NCBI GenBank assembly: GCA_035516255.1
Contig: DATJAL010000013.1
Location: 1 to 64,000 of the forward strand
Length of the DNA stretch: 64,000 bases
Direction of reading: 5' to 3'
Origin: Chitinivibrionales bacterium
Lineage (GTDB): Bacteria; Fibrobacterota; Chitinivibrionia; Chitinivibrionales; FEN-1185
Shown here in pieces: positions 17,634 to 25,677 of the stretch (its first letter is position 1; each line of letters starts with the position of its first letter). The notes beneath the pieces were generated by a model. That model worked only from the letters and a program-made list of their open reading frames with translations, was not told the DNA's origin and made no database searches. Both the position numbers and the translations under genes were made by a program.

Positions 17634-17672
17634 TCAAGGGGGAAACCGCCGAAGGCGGAGGGGATATTCCGC
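17634..17672. repeat. Double-hairpin intergenic motif
   Basis: CCCCCTTATCAAGGGGG and CCGCCGAAGGCGG form two adjacent hairpins between two family A copies of opposite orientation. No gene is seen from 17591 to 17833. Confidence 0.5.
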
Positions 17673-17833
17673 AGCGGTTGCGTTGCGAAGGTGCGGCGCC
17701 TTGAAAGCGTAATTGTAGAAATTCTTTTTAATGAAGAAATTATTTGGACATTAATTAATCTTAATTCGCTCGAAACGAAATTAACAGGTGACCGGAGTCG
17801 CTGCTGTTTGTAAAGAAAAAACTGTTCGCCGAC

Positions 17834-17981
17834 GCGTTAGGGGCGACTGCAGGGTGCGCTGGAGCGCATTGCCGGCCGACCCCGCCGCGAAGCGGCATCG
17901 GGCGGTCCGGCAACGAGGCGAATAGCCGAGCCCGGAAGGAGAACCGACCCCGCTTGCATTTATGCAAGCGGGGGAACGCCC
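17834..17981 (-). repeat. Family A repeat, full-length reference copy
   Basis: Read on the minus strand it starts GGGCGTTCCCCCGC, folds a first hairpin with arms CCCCGCTTGCAT and ATGCAAGCGGGG, and continues GGTCGGTTCTCC, TTCCGGGCTCGG, CTCGTTGCCGGACCGCCC, GATGCCGCTTCGCGGCG, GGTCGGCCGGCAATGCGC and TCGCCCCTAACGC. It is 148 bp long and shows the complete module order of the family. Confidence 0.8.
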
Positions 17982-17993
17982 ATCTTTTTAAAA

Positions 17994-18536
17994 TTATTTA
18001 GCGAGTATCTTCCACTCAACACGTCTGTTTTTCGCATGGCACGACTCGTCGGCGCCGCAATTGGGGAACGCGGGCCGTTCCTTGCCGTAGGAGGTGATTT
18101 CCATGCGTTTGTCGGGGATGCCGTAGGTGGTGAGGTAGTTCTTCACGGTGCGGGCGCGGCTTTCGCCGAGGCCCACGTTGTATTCGGCGGAACCGCGCTC
18201 GTCGGCGTTGCCCTCGATGAGCACGCGGATGGCGGTGTTGCTTTGCAGAAAGGGCGCGATCTTCTCGAGCTTCGACACACTCTCGGGAAGCAGGTCATAC
18301 TTGTCGTATGCGAAATAGACCGGGACCAGCACTTCTTTCATCTTGCTGTCGAGGTCCTCCACCTTGAACGAATCGCTGAGCTGCACGGCCTGCTCTTCGG
18401 CGGGCTTGGGCGCGACGGTCTCGGCCTTGGGCTTCTGCAGGGGCTCCTGCACCTTGGTCACTTTCTTCGCGCATCCCATTGCGATCAACAGACAGGCGGC
18501 AACGGCCGCTGCAATCATTGCTGTTCGACGTACCAT
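17994..18536 (-). CDS. pal: Peptidoglycan-associated lipoprotein (OmpA-like)
   Basis: A 180-residue outer-membrane lipoprotein that binds peptidoglycan through its OmpA-like domain and, in the Tol-Pal system, helps outer-membrane constriction. A signal peptide with lipobox IAMGC puts the lipidated Cys at residue 22. A Pro/Lys/Glu linker follows, and the OmpA domain spans about 75-180: VYFAYDKYDLLPES, IEGNADERGSAEYN, LGESRARTVKNYL, ITSYGKERP and KNRRVEWKI. The diaminopimelate-contacting Asp and Arg (NADERG, ESRA) are present. The start at 18536 has a GAGGAGG site upstream. tolA/tolB/tolQ/tolR are not in the window. Confidence 0.9.
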   Translation of the reverse strand: MVRRTAMIAAAVAACLLIAMGCAKKVTKVQEPLQKPKAETVAPKPAEEQAVQLSDSFKVEDLDSKMKEVLVPVYFAYDKYDLLPESVSKLEKIAPFLQSNTAIRVLIEGNADERGSAEYNVGLGESRARTVKNYLTTYGIPDKRMEITSYGKERPAFPNCGADESCHAKNRRVEWKILAK

Positions 18537-18625
18537 GATAAACCTCCTCACTGTTTTTAACAACCGGTTTTCATTCATTAAAATATCAAAAAATTTGGGG
18601 AACTGCAAACATTACCTTGCATTCA

Positions 18626-18859
18626 TCAGGATTTTTTTGCCCCGGCGGTTATGCTCGGAAGCTCGAGCCCGCATTTCGCCTCGGCGACGCGGCGGCATGA
18701 AACGCCGGTTATTTCCGCCGGCGTTCTTGATGCCGGCCACACGGCGGCACTGTTGATTTTTTCTTTTTTCGCGGCGCTTTCGATTGAGGCGCAGATCGGA
18801 TCACCGTCGCGCAGGCGCATCACCACGACCCTGCCCGCCTTTCCGATTTCATATTCCAT
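18626..18859 (-). CDS. Short PPC/DUF296-like protein, possibly truncated
   Basis: A frame of 77 residues just upstream of pal on the same strand. The first half (MEYEIGKAGRVVVMRL, GDPICASIESAAKKE, INSAAVW) resembles the N-terminal strands and helix of PPC (DUF296) domains. The second half does not continue the fold and the protein is about half the usual length. Just after SAAVW the neighbouring frame reads GIKNA, which would suit the family better. A frameshift is therefore possible, but I cannot prove it. Treat it as a gene remnant or small hypothetical protein. Confidence 0.35.
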   Translation of the reverse strand: MEYEIGKAGRVVVMRLRDGDPICASIESAAKKEKINSAAVWPASRTPAEITGVSCRRVAEAKCGLELPSITAGAKKS

Positions 18860-18945
18860 GCGATATCCCTTTACGAATAAAAGCAATAATTATATTATTA
18901 GTACAGGAAACAGTTTTTTTCACCCCACGCTACGGATCGACAACG

Positions 18946-19125
18946 ATGCTCTTCAAAAAAAGGCCGTCCTGGTACTGGTTGACCATGTGGGCCCTGGTGT
19001 TTGCCGGGTTCCTCTACAGCATTGCCCGCTTCTTTCTGCACGCCGTTGACAAAGAAACGCGCGAAAAGCCCAGAAAGCAGGTCAAAAAGTCGACATCCTC
19101 GCCGTGGGAAGAGCTGTTCGTTTAA
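18946..19125 (+). CDS. Small single-span membrane protein
   Basis: A 59-residue frame starting MLFKKRPSWYWL, with one predicted transmembrane helix (WLTMWALVFAGFLYSIARFFL, about 11-31) and a charged C-terminal tail (KETREKPRKQVKK) ending SSPWEELFV. The composition is coherent (basic N-terminus, hydrophobic span, basic tail), which argues for a real gene. No Shine-Dalgarno of note precedes it and no family is recognised. Confidence 0.45.
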   Translation: MLFKKRPSWYWLTMWALVFAGFLYSIARFFLHAVDKETREKPRKQVKKSTSSPWEELFV

Positions 19126-19238
19126 TGCGTTGATGCGTGTGTGCGAGAACGCGTAAATGCGAATAAAATCATACTCTTCTTTTTAATTTGTAACATCTTT
19201 CTCGAATTTTCGCTTGCACGCTTTCCCGCGTTTTCGTT

Positions 19239-20219
19239 TTATTTCCCGGTCAACGGTTCACTCTTCCTTGTCTTAAAATCGATGCAGAAGCTTTCGTCAA
19301 GCGCCAGAATTTCCTGGAAAAACCCGTTGAACCCGAGCCGCTCGCAGTAATACTGCACCGTTTCGTATTCCCGCCGTGAAATGCCGCGACGCAGTTCGGG
19401 AAAATTGTCCGCCTTGAACATGGGCCGGAACTGCGCCATGAGGCTTATGAAAATATCGGCCGGATCGAATGTGGCGGCGAGGAATTCCAAGACTTTTTCG
19501 GAAAACGCCCTTCCCTCGGGCAACACAAGATGCCTAACGCACATTCCCCTGTACGCGATGCCGTCTTTATCCGTTTTGAGCGGCCCCACCTGGCGGAACA
19601 TCTCGCGTATGGCTGCCTGGTTGTTTTCCACGTAATCGGGCGCTTTACAATAGCGCATTGAGGATTCGTTTGACCCGTATTTCATGTCCGGAAGGTAAAT
19701 ATCAACCACTCCCCGAAGCGGCACAAGCGTCTCGGCCAGTTCATAGCCGCTTGAGTTCCAGACAACGGGAAGCCAAAGACCTTTTGACGCCGCGATTTTA
19801 AGCGACCGGAGAATGTTCGGCAAATAATGCGTGGGCGTCACGAAGTTGATGTCATGTACGCCCGTCTCCTGAAGCCAGAACATTTTCTCCGCAAGCTTCT
19901 CTTCAGAATAATGTTCTCCCTCGCCCTCCTGCGAAATCTGATAATTCTGGCAGAAGCAGCAGCGCAAAGAGCAAAAGGAGAAAAACACCGTGCCCGAGCC
20001 GCGCGTTCCCGAAATGGGAGGCTCCTCGCCGTGATGGGGGAAAATGCTTGAGATAAAAAGTTCAGAACCCGCGCCGCAGATTCCTTTCTTTCCCGCACGC
20101 CGGTCTACGCTGCATTTGCGGGGACAAAGCATGCAGGGAGATGCAAGAGATTCGGCGGCGGAGATGCGGGAGTTCCAGTCGGATTCGGAAAGAAAGGTGT
20201 AGGAGGCGGGATGGATCAT
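19239..20219 (-). CDS. Radical SAM protein, PflX-like (pyruvate formate-lyase activase family)
   Basis: A 326-residue Fe-S protein. The SAM-binding motif CSLRCCFC lies at Cys83, Cys87 and Cys90. An N-terminal Cys cluster CMLCPRKC plus GICG (Cys29, 32, 36, 48) is characteristic of the PflX/COG1313 group and is absent in PflA itself. The barrel segments INFVTPTHYLP, PVVWNSSGYE, VDIYLPDMKYG and RHLVLPEG match that group. Members are annotated as putative glycyl-radical activators, but the target is generally unknown. No glycyl radical enzyme gene is seen in this window. Confidence 0.87.
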   Translation of the reverse strand: MIHPASYTFLSESDWNSRISAAESLASPCMLCPRKCSVDRRAGKKGICGAGSELFISSIFPHHGEEPPISGTRGSGTVFFSFCSLRCCFCQNYQISQEGEGEHYSEEKLAEKMFWLQETGVHDINFVTPTHYLPNILRSLKIAASKGLWLPVVWNSSGYELAETLVPLRGVVDIYLPDMKYGSNESSMRYCKAPDYVENNQAAIREMFRQVGPLKTDKDGIAYRGMCVRHLVLPEGRAFSEKVLEFLAATFDPADIFISLMAQFRPMFKADNFPELRRGISRREYETVQYYCERLGFNGFFQEILALDESFCIDFKTRKSEPLTGK

Positions 20220-20638
20220 GATAGGGCGAAAAATACTTTAACCCGAATCATTCATGAATTTAAAAAAATCCCTGTAGAGACTTATACCAATGCCCTCTAG
20301 TATTGCCCAAATCCCAAGCCCCAAGCATCGACAGAATCCTTCGAAACTAAGTGCAAAGTCGCCTACTGCAGGGTTTAACAAGTCTGATGCTTGATTGGCT
20401 TTCAACTCTGTACGTTTTACAATAGCTTTGCTGTCAACCGCCGATCTAACTGCTATTCCATGTCTAATTAGCCAGTCGCCCCCACAATAGAGCAACCGTT
20501 GAAAACCTCCCGGGGGAGGTTGGAGGGCGATATAATCGCATTTTCCTTAGCGGGTCTAAGGGCCGGCTAGGCCCTTCCATATCTTGAATTTATTCTCGAT
20601 TATTAATTTTTCAGACTCCGAACCAGAAATTTCGGCTC
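20220..20638. other. Intergenic region with an 18-bp palindrome
   Basis: These 419 bp hold AACCTCCCGGGGGAGGTT (20504-20521), an inverted repeat with 8-bp arms. A minus-strand frame of 85 codons (20238-20495, starting MLYCGGDWLIRHG) is open, but it has no ribosome binding site, mixed codon use and no recognisable similarity. I do not call it a gene. Confidence 0.4.
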
Positions 20639-22300
20639 TTATTCTTTATCCTTAAAATTATCCAGCGGTATAAAATCATTCTCCGCATCCGCCTGTTCCG
20701 TCGGCGCCGCGGGGATTGCCGTGAACCCGTACTGGTCCGGGTGTTCCGAGATGATGAGCAGCGCGATGACGCGCGGGATGTATTCGTTGGTCTCCTCGGC
20801 GAGGTATCCCATTCTGTAAATGTACCAGAAGTCGCGGTTGCGCATGGGATTGTCGATCTTGCGCAGCGCGCCCACCACGCGGGCCTCGCCCGCGTTGTAG
20901 GCGGCCATGGCCAGCATCACCGAGCTTTTGCCGCCGAAGATGGCGATGAGCTCCCTGAAATATTTCGCCGCGGCGTGCGTTGCCTTTTCCGGCTCGCACC
21001 GCTCGTCGACGCCGCCTTCGATCTTCAGGCCGTAGCGCCTGCCGGTCTCGGTCATGAACTGCCACATGCCGCGCGCGCCGGCGTGCGACAGGGCGCGCGG
21101 GTTGAAACCGCTCTCGAGCATGGAGACGTAGGCGAGGTCTTCGGGCAGGTTGGCGGCGTGGAAAATGCGCCTGATCATGGAAAAATATTTTTCCTTGCGG
21201 CCGATGTACTTTGCGATGGTGGCGTGCAGGTCGCCCGAGTAAACGCCGATATGGTACCGCACGCGGTCCACCATTTCCTTGGGGATGTGGTAGTCGGTCT
21301 CGCCGAACCGCATGAGCACCTCGTCGATGGTCTTTTCGAGCGGGTCGGAGTAGAACTTGCCGAAGTCGTTTTCGTGCACGTCTTTCTTCACCGCGGAAAG
21401 CTGCGTCTTTGCCTTGTCAAGTTCGTTGATGAGCGAATCGAGCTTGCGCCGGTTGGCGTCCGGGTCCTTGTTGGCGGCCTCGATCTGCGCCTCGTAGGCG
21501 TCGAGCTTGGCGCGCAGCGAAAGGCCCTTTGACAGAAGCGACTTGTACTGGTATGCCCGTATGGCGAAAAAAGAAATGGCCGTTATTGAAACGGCCACCA
21601 CGGCGCACAGGATGACGACCCATTGTTTCGACGACCGCCGGTGCGCGACCGCCGCGGTGCGCAGCATTGACGCCTGCGTGTCGCTGATCTTGCCCCGTTC
21701 GATGATCTTGTCAACGCGCTTCTCGTCGCGCATGAGCTTCTGCATGTCGCTCGCGCCGAGTTTCTTCTCCAGGATTTTTTTTTCCATGTCCATGGTCTGC
21801 GACCCGCCGGAAAACCCCGCCTCCCTGGGCATCCTGAGCTTCACCTTGGTGATAAGCTCCTGGTCTTCCTTGCCCGTAGTCTCGGAAGGCGGCTTTTTGG
21901 CGTATTGCTGCATTTCGTCTTCCACGGTGCGTACGCTCGTCGATTCGGCCGACACCATGCCGGGTCTTGCGCCCGCCGAGAGGTCCGGCTCGGTCTCGGA
22001 CCTTATGAGTTTCAGCCGCGGGCCCGCTTTACCGAACCCGAGCATGTCGCCGGGCGAGAGCTCGCGCTCCCCCACCTTTTCCTCGTTGACGTATGTGCCA
22101 TTGGTGCTTTCGAGGTCCTGCAGGGTTATCCGATCGCCGTTTTTGTAAATGATGGCATGGTGGCCGGAAACGCTTTTTTCACTCGAATGGAGCGGCAACG
22201 TGTTCTGCGAGCTGCGGCCCACGCTGATTGCGCCGTCGGAAAGAAGGTAGCGGCGGCCTTTTTCAATGCCCTGGATGACTTCGAGATAATGGTAGCTCAT
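20639..22300 (-). CDS. FHA domain - transmembrane - lytic transglycosylase fusion
   Basis: A 553-residue protein joining a phosphothreonine-reading domain to a peptidoglycan-cleaving domain. Residues 1-105 are an FHA domain: ISVGRSSQN (Arg29), SVSGHHAII (His47) and LESTNGTYVN (Asn67). A charged cytoplasmic linker follows. One transmembrane helix spans about 227-249 (WVVILCAVVAVSITAISFFA). Residues 250-310 are coiled-coil-like. The SLT/MltD-type domain (370-490) carries SMLESGFNP with catalytic Glu396, AGARGMWQFM, EKATHAAAKYF and MAAYNAGEARV. The FHA part would be cytoplasmic and the transglycosylase periplasmic. It is the last gene of the 27345-to-20639 operon, 21 bp after the Ser/Thr kinase that could phosphorylate its FHA ligand. 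Confidence 0.88.
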   Translation of the reverse strand: MSYHYLEVIQGIEKGRRYLLSDGAISVGRSSQNTLPLHSSEKSVSGHHAIIYKNGDRITLQDLESTNGTYVNEEKVGERELSPGDMLGFGKAGPRLKLIRSETEPDLSAGARPGMVSAESTSVRTVEDEMQQYAKKPPSETTGKEDQELITKVKLRMPREAGFSGGSQTMDMEKKILEKKLGASDMQKLMRDEKRVDKIIERGKISDTQASMLRTAAVAHRRSSKQWVVILCAVVAVSITAISFFAIRAYQYKSLLSKGLSLRAKLDAYEAQIEAANKDPDANRRKLDSLINELDKAKTQLSAVKKDVHENDFGKFYSDPLEKTIDEVLMRFGETDYHIPKEMVDRVRYHIGVYSGDLHATIAKYIGRKEKYFSMIRRIFHAANLPEDLAYVSMLESGFNPRALSHAGARGMWQFMTETGRRYGLKIEGGVDERCEPEKATHAAAKYFRELIAIFGGKSSVMLAMAAYNAGEARVVGALRKIDNPMRNRDFWYIYRMGYLAEETNEYIPRVIALLIISEHPDQYGFTAIPAAPTEQADAENDFIPLDNFKDKE

Positions 22301-22321
22301 AGATCCTGTATGATAAAACGG

Positions 22322-24673
22322 TTATCCAAAATATCTATTCACCAATCCCTCCAGAATACCGTACCCCGACACCGCTCCCATGTCCCGCAGCGCCCTGCAC
22401 AGGTCCTGCTCCATTGCCGCGGCCGATTCGTAGCGGTCTTCGGCCTTCTGCGCCATTGCCCTTGCGATCACCGCGATGAGCGGCTTGGGAACGGCGTCGG
22501 CGGCCAGCAGCTTGTATTGGCCGGTTGACTTTGCGGAAAGAAGGGCCGGCAGCTCGCGCTGCGGGAACGCGCGCTGGCCCGCCAGGAACTCGTAGAGCGT
22601 GGCGCCGAGCGCGTAGATGTCCACGCGGCCGGTCATTTCCTTGCCGGTCATCTGCTCGGGCGCGAGGTACGGCAGCGTTCCCACCACAAGGCCGCTTTCC
22701 ATGGTGTGCAGGCTCACGTCCTGGGGGCGGGCGATGCCGAAATCGGTGAGCTTGACGCGGCCGCTCTTGCTGAGCATGATGTTGGCCGGCTTCAGGTCGC
22801 GGTGGATCACGCCCTTGTACGACGTGCCGTAAATCACGGCGGTCTTTTTGTGCGCGTATTCGAGCGCGCGGCACACGAGCGCGCCGACGGCCGCGGTCTC
22901 CTGCGGGGTAAGCACCCGGCATTTTTTCTGCACGTCGTCCATTGCCGCGCCCGGCACGTATTCCATCTCGATGAACGGGAGGCCGTACCACTCGCCCACG
23001 TTGTAGAACTGCACGATGTTCGGGTGCTGGAGCTTTGACAGAATGCGAATCTCGGTCTCGAAGCGCGCGAGCAGGTTTTCCGACTGGCCCGGCTTGATCA
23101 CCTTCACCGCGCGGAAAACCTCGAGCCGCGGCTGCCATACGAGATACACGTCGGCCATGCCGCCGCTGCCGAGGAACTTCACGATCTTGCCGCCGCTCAA
23201 GTCCTGGAACTTCGCAGCAAAAGGCGCAGCGGCGCCTTTTGCTGCGGCAGGACGCTCGGCAACGGTGGAGCCTGTAAAGGTCTCATCGATTTTGTCCGGC
23301 GCCTGCGCAGGCGCCTCGGTGAGCTGCTCGCTCACATGCTTTGCCGTTGCAGACCGGGGAAGCTCGCGGATGAAATCCTGCGCCTGGGGCGGCGAAAGCG
23401 AGTCTTTGTCCGCTGCCGGCGGCACGTCAAACGAAAGCGCCGCGGTCTCCACGATCGAGGGAACGCCCTTTGCCGCGGCAAGGTACAAAACGGAGAACAT
23501 CCACGCGTACACCTGAAAGGCCGGGTTCCAGAAATAATGGAACTTTCCAAATGCGAAAACGCCGGCGCCCGCGCTCAGCGCGACCACGGCAAACCCCGCG
23601 GCTAGCATCAGCGCCTTCCGCTTTGACGGCACCACGAGCGCGAGCCCGGGAAAAATGAGCAGCGCGAGAAGGATATTGACAAGCGCGCCAGCGGCGCCGG
23701 CGGTACGGACCCACGATCCCTGCAGAACGTCCATTGCCGAAGTGGCCCATAGTTCAACGCCCGGGAACTGCGGCCCGGCCGGCGTGGTGAAGAAGTCTGC
23801 GCCGGCAAGCGCGTCGGTGATGCCGACGAACACCAGCTTGTCGCGCAGCAGCGCCGGATCAACCGCGCCGTTGAGCACCTGCACCGCGGAAATGGTCTTT
23901 ATAGTGCCCGGCCTTCCGCGGAAATGCAGGAGCGCGCTGCCGGCATAGGCCGACAGCGGAACATGCCTGTCGCCGACAATGACCTGCGGCTTTCCGTCGA
24001 ATACGAACCGGTCAGGCTTGACGCCCATGTACGCGGCGGCAGCGCACAGGCCGAACGACGGATAATACTCGTCGCCGGCCTTTATCACGTGCACGATCTC
24101 GCGCAGCTTCTGGTCGACCTTGTTCGTGGTGACGTTGATGGCCCCGCTCCGGCCGGCCGACGCGGCAAACGCGCCGTCGGATGCGTCCATCCGGTTTGCG
24201 GAAAAAAGACGCAGGCCGCCGAGTTTCTCCTTGCTTGTCACCATCAGAAAGCGCTGCCGGAACACCTCCGGCGGCACAACGGCGCCGGTGTCGCCCGGCT
24301 GGAAGCTCGCGCGGAACGGCAGGAGCAGATTGTTTACTTTTGCGAACGCCCTCGCGAGGCTGTCGTTTCCCTGAAGGTCCTCCTGTTTGGGCGGAAAAAT
24401 GATGTCGAGGGCGACCACGCGCGGCGAGCAGGATTGCAATTTATCAACGAGCCGCGCGATGGCGGCGCGCGGCCACGGCCAGGCGCCCATGGCGCTGATG
24501 CTCTGCGCGTCGACGCCCACGATCACGACCGAGTCGCACGCGGCCGATCCCCTGGACAGCGCGAAATTCATGTCGTACAACACGTTGTCGACCAGCCGCA
24601 GCGGCCGCACAAACATCAGCGCCGCGAGAAGCAGCGTCCCGATGCCGAGCACCGCGGCCTTTGCCTTGTTCAT
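22322..24673 (-). CDS. CHASE2-domain receptor serine/threonine protein kinase
   Basis: A protein of about 783 residues. A first membrane helix (AVLGIGTLLLAALMFV) is followed by a periplasmic CHASE2 sensor of about 300 residues (VDNVLYDMNFALSRG, VIVGVDAQSISAMGAWPWPR, VVALDIIFPP, VFVGITDALAGADFF). Several transmembrane helices follow (LVNILLALLIFPGLALVV, LMLAAGFAVVALSAGAGV, AWMFSVLYLAAA). After a variable linker comes a complete Hanks-type kinase: GSGGMADVYLV, AVKVIKPG, HRDLKPANIM (His624), DFGIARP and GTLPYLAPEQM. All catalytic residues are intact. The start at 24673 overlaps the FecR gene stop (ATGA), so translation is coupled. It would sense an envelope signal and phosphorylate cytoplasmic targets. 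Confidence 0.92.
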   Translation of the reverse strand: MNKAKAAVLGIGTLLLAALMFVRPLRLVDNVLYDMNFALSRGSAACDSVVIVGVDAQSISAMGAWPWPRAAIARLVDKLQSCSPRVVALDIIFPPKQEDLQGNDSLARAFAKVNNLLLPFRASFQPGDTGAVVPPEVFRQRFLMVTSKEKLGGLRLFSANRMDASDGAFAASAGRSGAINVTTNKVDQKLREIVHVIKAGDEYYPSFGLCAAAAYMGVKPDRFVFDGKPQVIVGDRHVPLSAYAGSALLHFRGRPGTIKTISAVQVLNGAVDPALLRDKLVFVGITDALAGADFFTTPAGPQFPGVELWATSAMDVLQGSWVRTAGAAGALVNILLALLIFPGLALVVPSKRKALMLAAGFAVVALSAGAGVFAFGKFHYFWNPAFQVYAWMFSVLYLAAAKGVPSIVETAALSFDVPPAADKDSLSPPQAQDFIRELPRSATAKHVSEQLTEAPAQAPDKIDETFTGSTVAERPAAAKGAAAPFAAKFQDLSGGKIVKFLGSGGMADVYLVWQPRLEVFRAVKVIKPGQSENLLARFETEIRILSKLQHPNIVQFYNVGEWYGLPFIEMEYVPGAAMDDVQKKCRVLTPQETAAVGALVCRALEYAHKKTAVIYGTSYKGVIHRDLKPANIMLSKSGRVKLTDFGIARPQDVSLHTMESGLVVGTLPYLAPEQMTGKEMTGRVDIYALGATLYEFLAGQRAFPQRELPALLSAKSTGQYKLLAADAVPKPLIAVIARAMAQKAEDRYESAAAMEQDLCRALRDMGAVSGYGILEGLVNRYFG

Positions 24674-25662
24674 TCCTCGTTCTCCCCGAACATCTCGGCG
24701 GCCCGCTTGTCGCGCTCCATGTTCCATTTCACCCACGAGTCGGCCTCGTCCTTCTTGAACGGCTCGACCGCCTTGGGCTTTCCCTTCTTGTCAATTCTTA
24801 TCTTCTGCATGTCTCGCACGATCGACACCCACTGCTCCAGGCTCACCTCGGACGGGCCCGGCACCTCGCTGGGGCCGCTCACCTCGCCCGGCTCGCCGCC
24901 GGACGCCGCTTTCATCGAGGGGTTGTTCTTCACCGCGACCTCGCCGTTGTACACCTTGACTTCCGATGAGCTGTCCTTGTCCACCGTGGCCTCGTACACC
25001 GTGCCGTGCACGCCCGCGATGGCGGTGGGGAGCTCGAGCTCGAACCGGCTCAGCTTGTCGCGGAACTGCTTCATCTTGGTCCACACCGAGCCGAGGTTGA
25101 ACCCCATTTTCGTTTCCCCCGCGGTCGACCCCGTGTCGCGGAACGCGTCGATGCTCGCGCGCGTGTTTTCCTTGAGCCTCACCACGGTCTCCTTGTTGAT
25201 GATCATCTCCACCCGGCCCGTTGCCAGGGTCTGCACCACGTCGCCGGGAAACACGATCGTGTTGGGAACGAGTTTCTGGCGCGCCTTGCCGCCCTTTGCG
25301 ATGAGCACCGCGTCGCCCTCCACGTAGGTGACCACGCCCTGCATGGCCTGCACCCTGCGCTCGAATACCTGGCTTGCCGGCGCCGCGGGCTTTTCGCTTT
25401 TGTAATCCGGATTGTGAAGCACGAGGGCGTCGCCCGGATGGATGACGTTGAGGTCCTTGAGCGACGGGTTGTCCTTGAGGACCGCCTTTGCGAGGTCCGC
25501 GCCCCAGTAGCCGTAGTAGTCGATGCAGACGAGGCTGACCGTTTCCCCTTTCTTGACCGTGTGCTTGAAGGTTTCCTGCGCAGGGTCGATTTTCTGCGCG
25601 GCAACGGCATTGTGGAGAAACGCCGACACGACAACGAGCGCGATGAGTCGATTGAGTTTCAT
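24670..25662 (-). CDS. LysM and FecR domain periplasmic protein
   Basis: A 330-residue exported protein. After a signal peptide (NAVAAQ near residue 22), residues 32-84 form a LysM-like glycan-binding repeat (FKHTVKKGETVSLVC, DNPSLKDLNVIHPGD). Residues 105-245 form a FecR domain (AMQGVVTYVEGDAVL, FPGDVVQTLATGRVEM, VVRLKENTRASI, GVHGTVYEATV, VKVYNGEVAV). A Ser/Pro/Glu linker and a Lys/Glu-rich helical tail close the protein. FecR domains in this setting commonly pair with CHASE2-type sensors. The gene is coupled to the CHASE2 kinase by an ATGA overlap, suggesting that it presents the signal, perhaps peptidoglycan-bound, to the sensor. Confidence 0.82.
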   Translation of the reverse strand: MKLNRLIALVVVSAFLHNAVAAQKIDPAQETFKHTVKKGETVSLVCIDYYGYWGADLAKAVLKDNPSLKDLNVIHPGDALVLHNPDYKSEKPAAPASQVFERRVQAMQGVVTYVEGDAVLIAKGGKARQKLVPNTIVFPGDVVQTLATGRVEMIINKETVVRLKENTRASIDAFRDTGSTAGETKMGFNLGSVWTKMKQFRDKLSRFELELPTAIAGVHGTVYEATVDKDSSSEVKVYNGEVAVKNNPSMKAASGGEPGEVSGPSEVPGPSEVSLEQWVSIVRDMQKIRIDKKGKPKAVEPFKKDEADSWVKWNMERDKRAAEMFGENEE

Positions 25663-25677
25663 GCCGAAATCCCCTGG

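Noticed and set aside
20238-20495. 85-codon minus-strand frame between the PflX-like and FHA genes
   Set aside because: No ribosome binding site, no recognised similarity and mixed codon use. Mentioned as an intergenic feature only.
23924-25327. Plus-strand frame of 467 codons across the kinase and FecR genes
   Set aside because: It spans two well-supported genes on the opposite strand and shows no domain.
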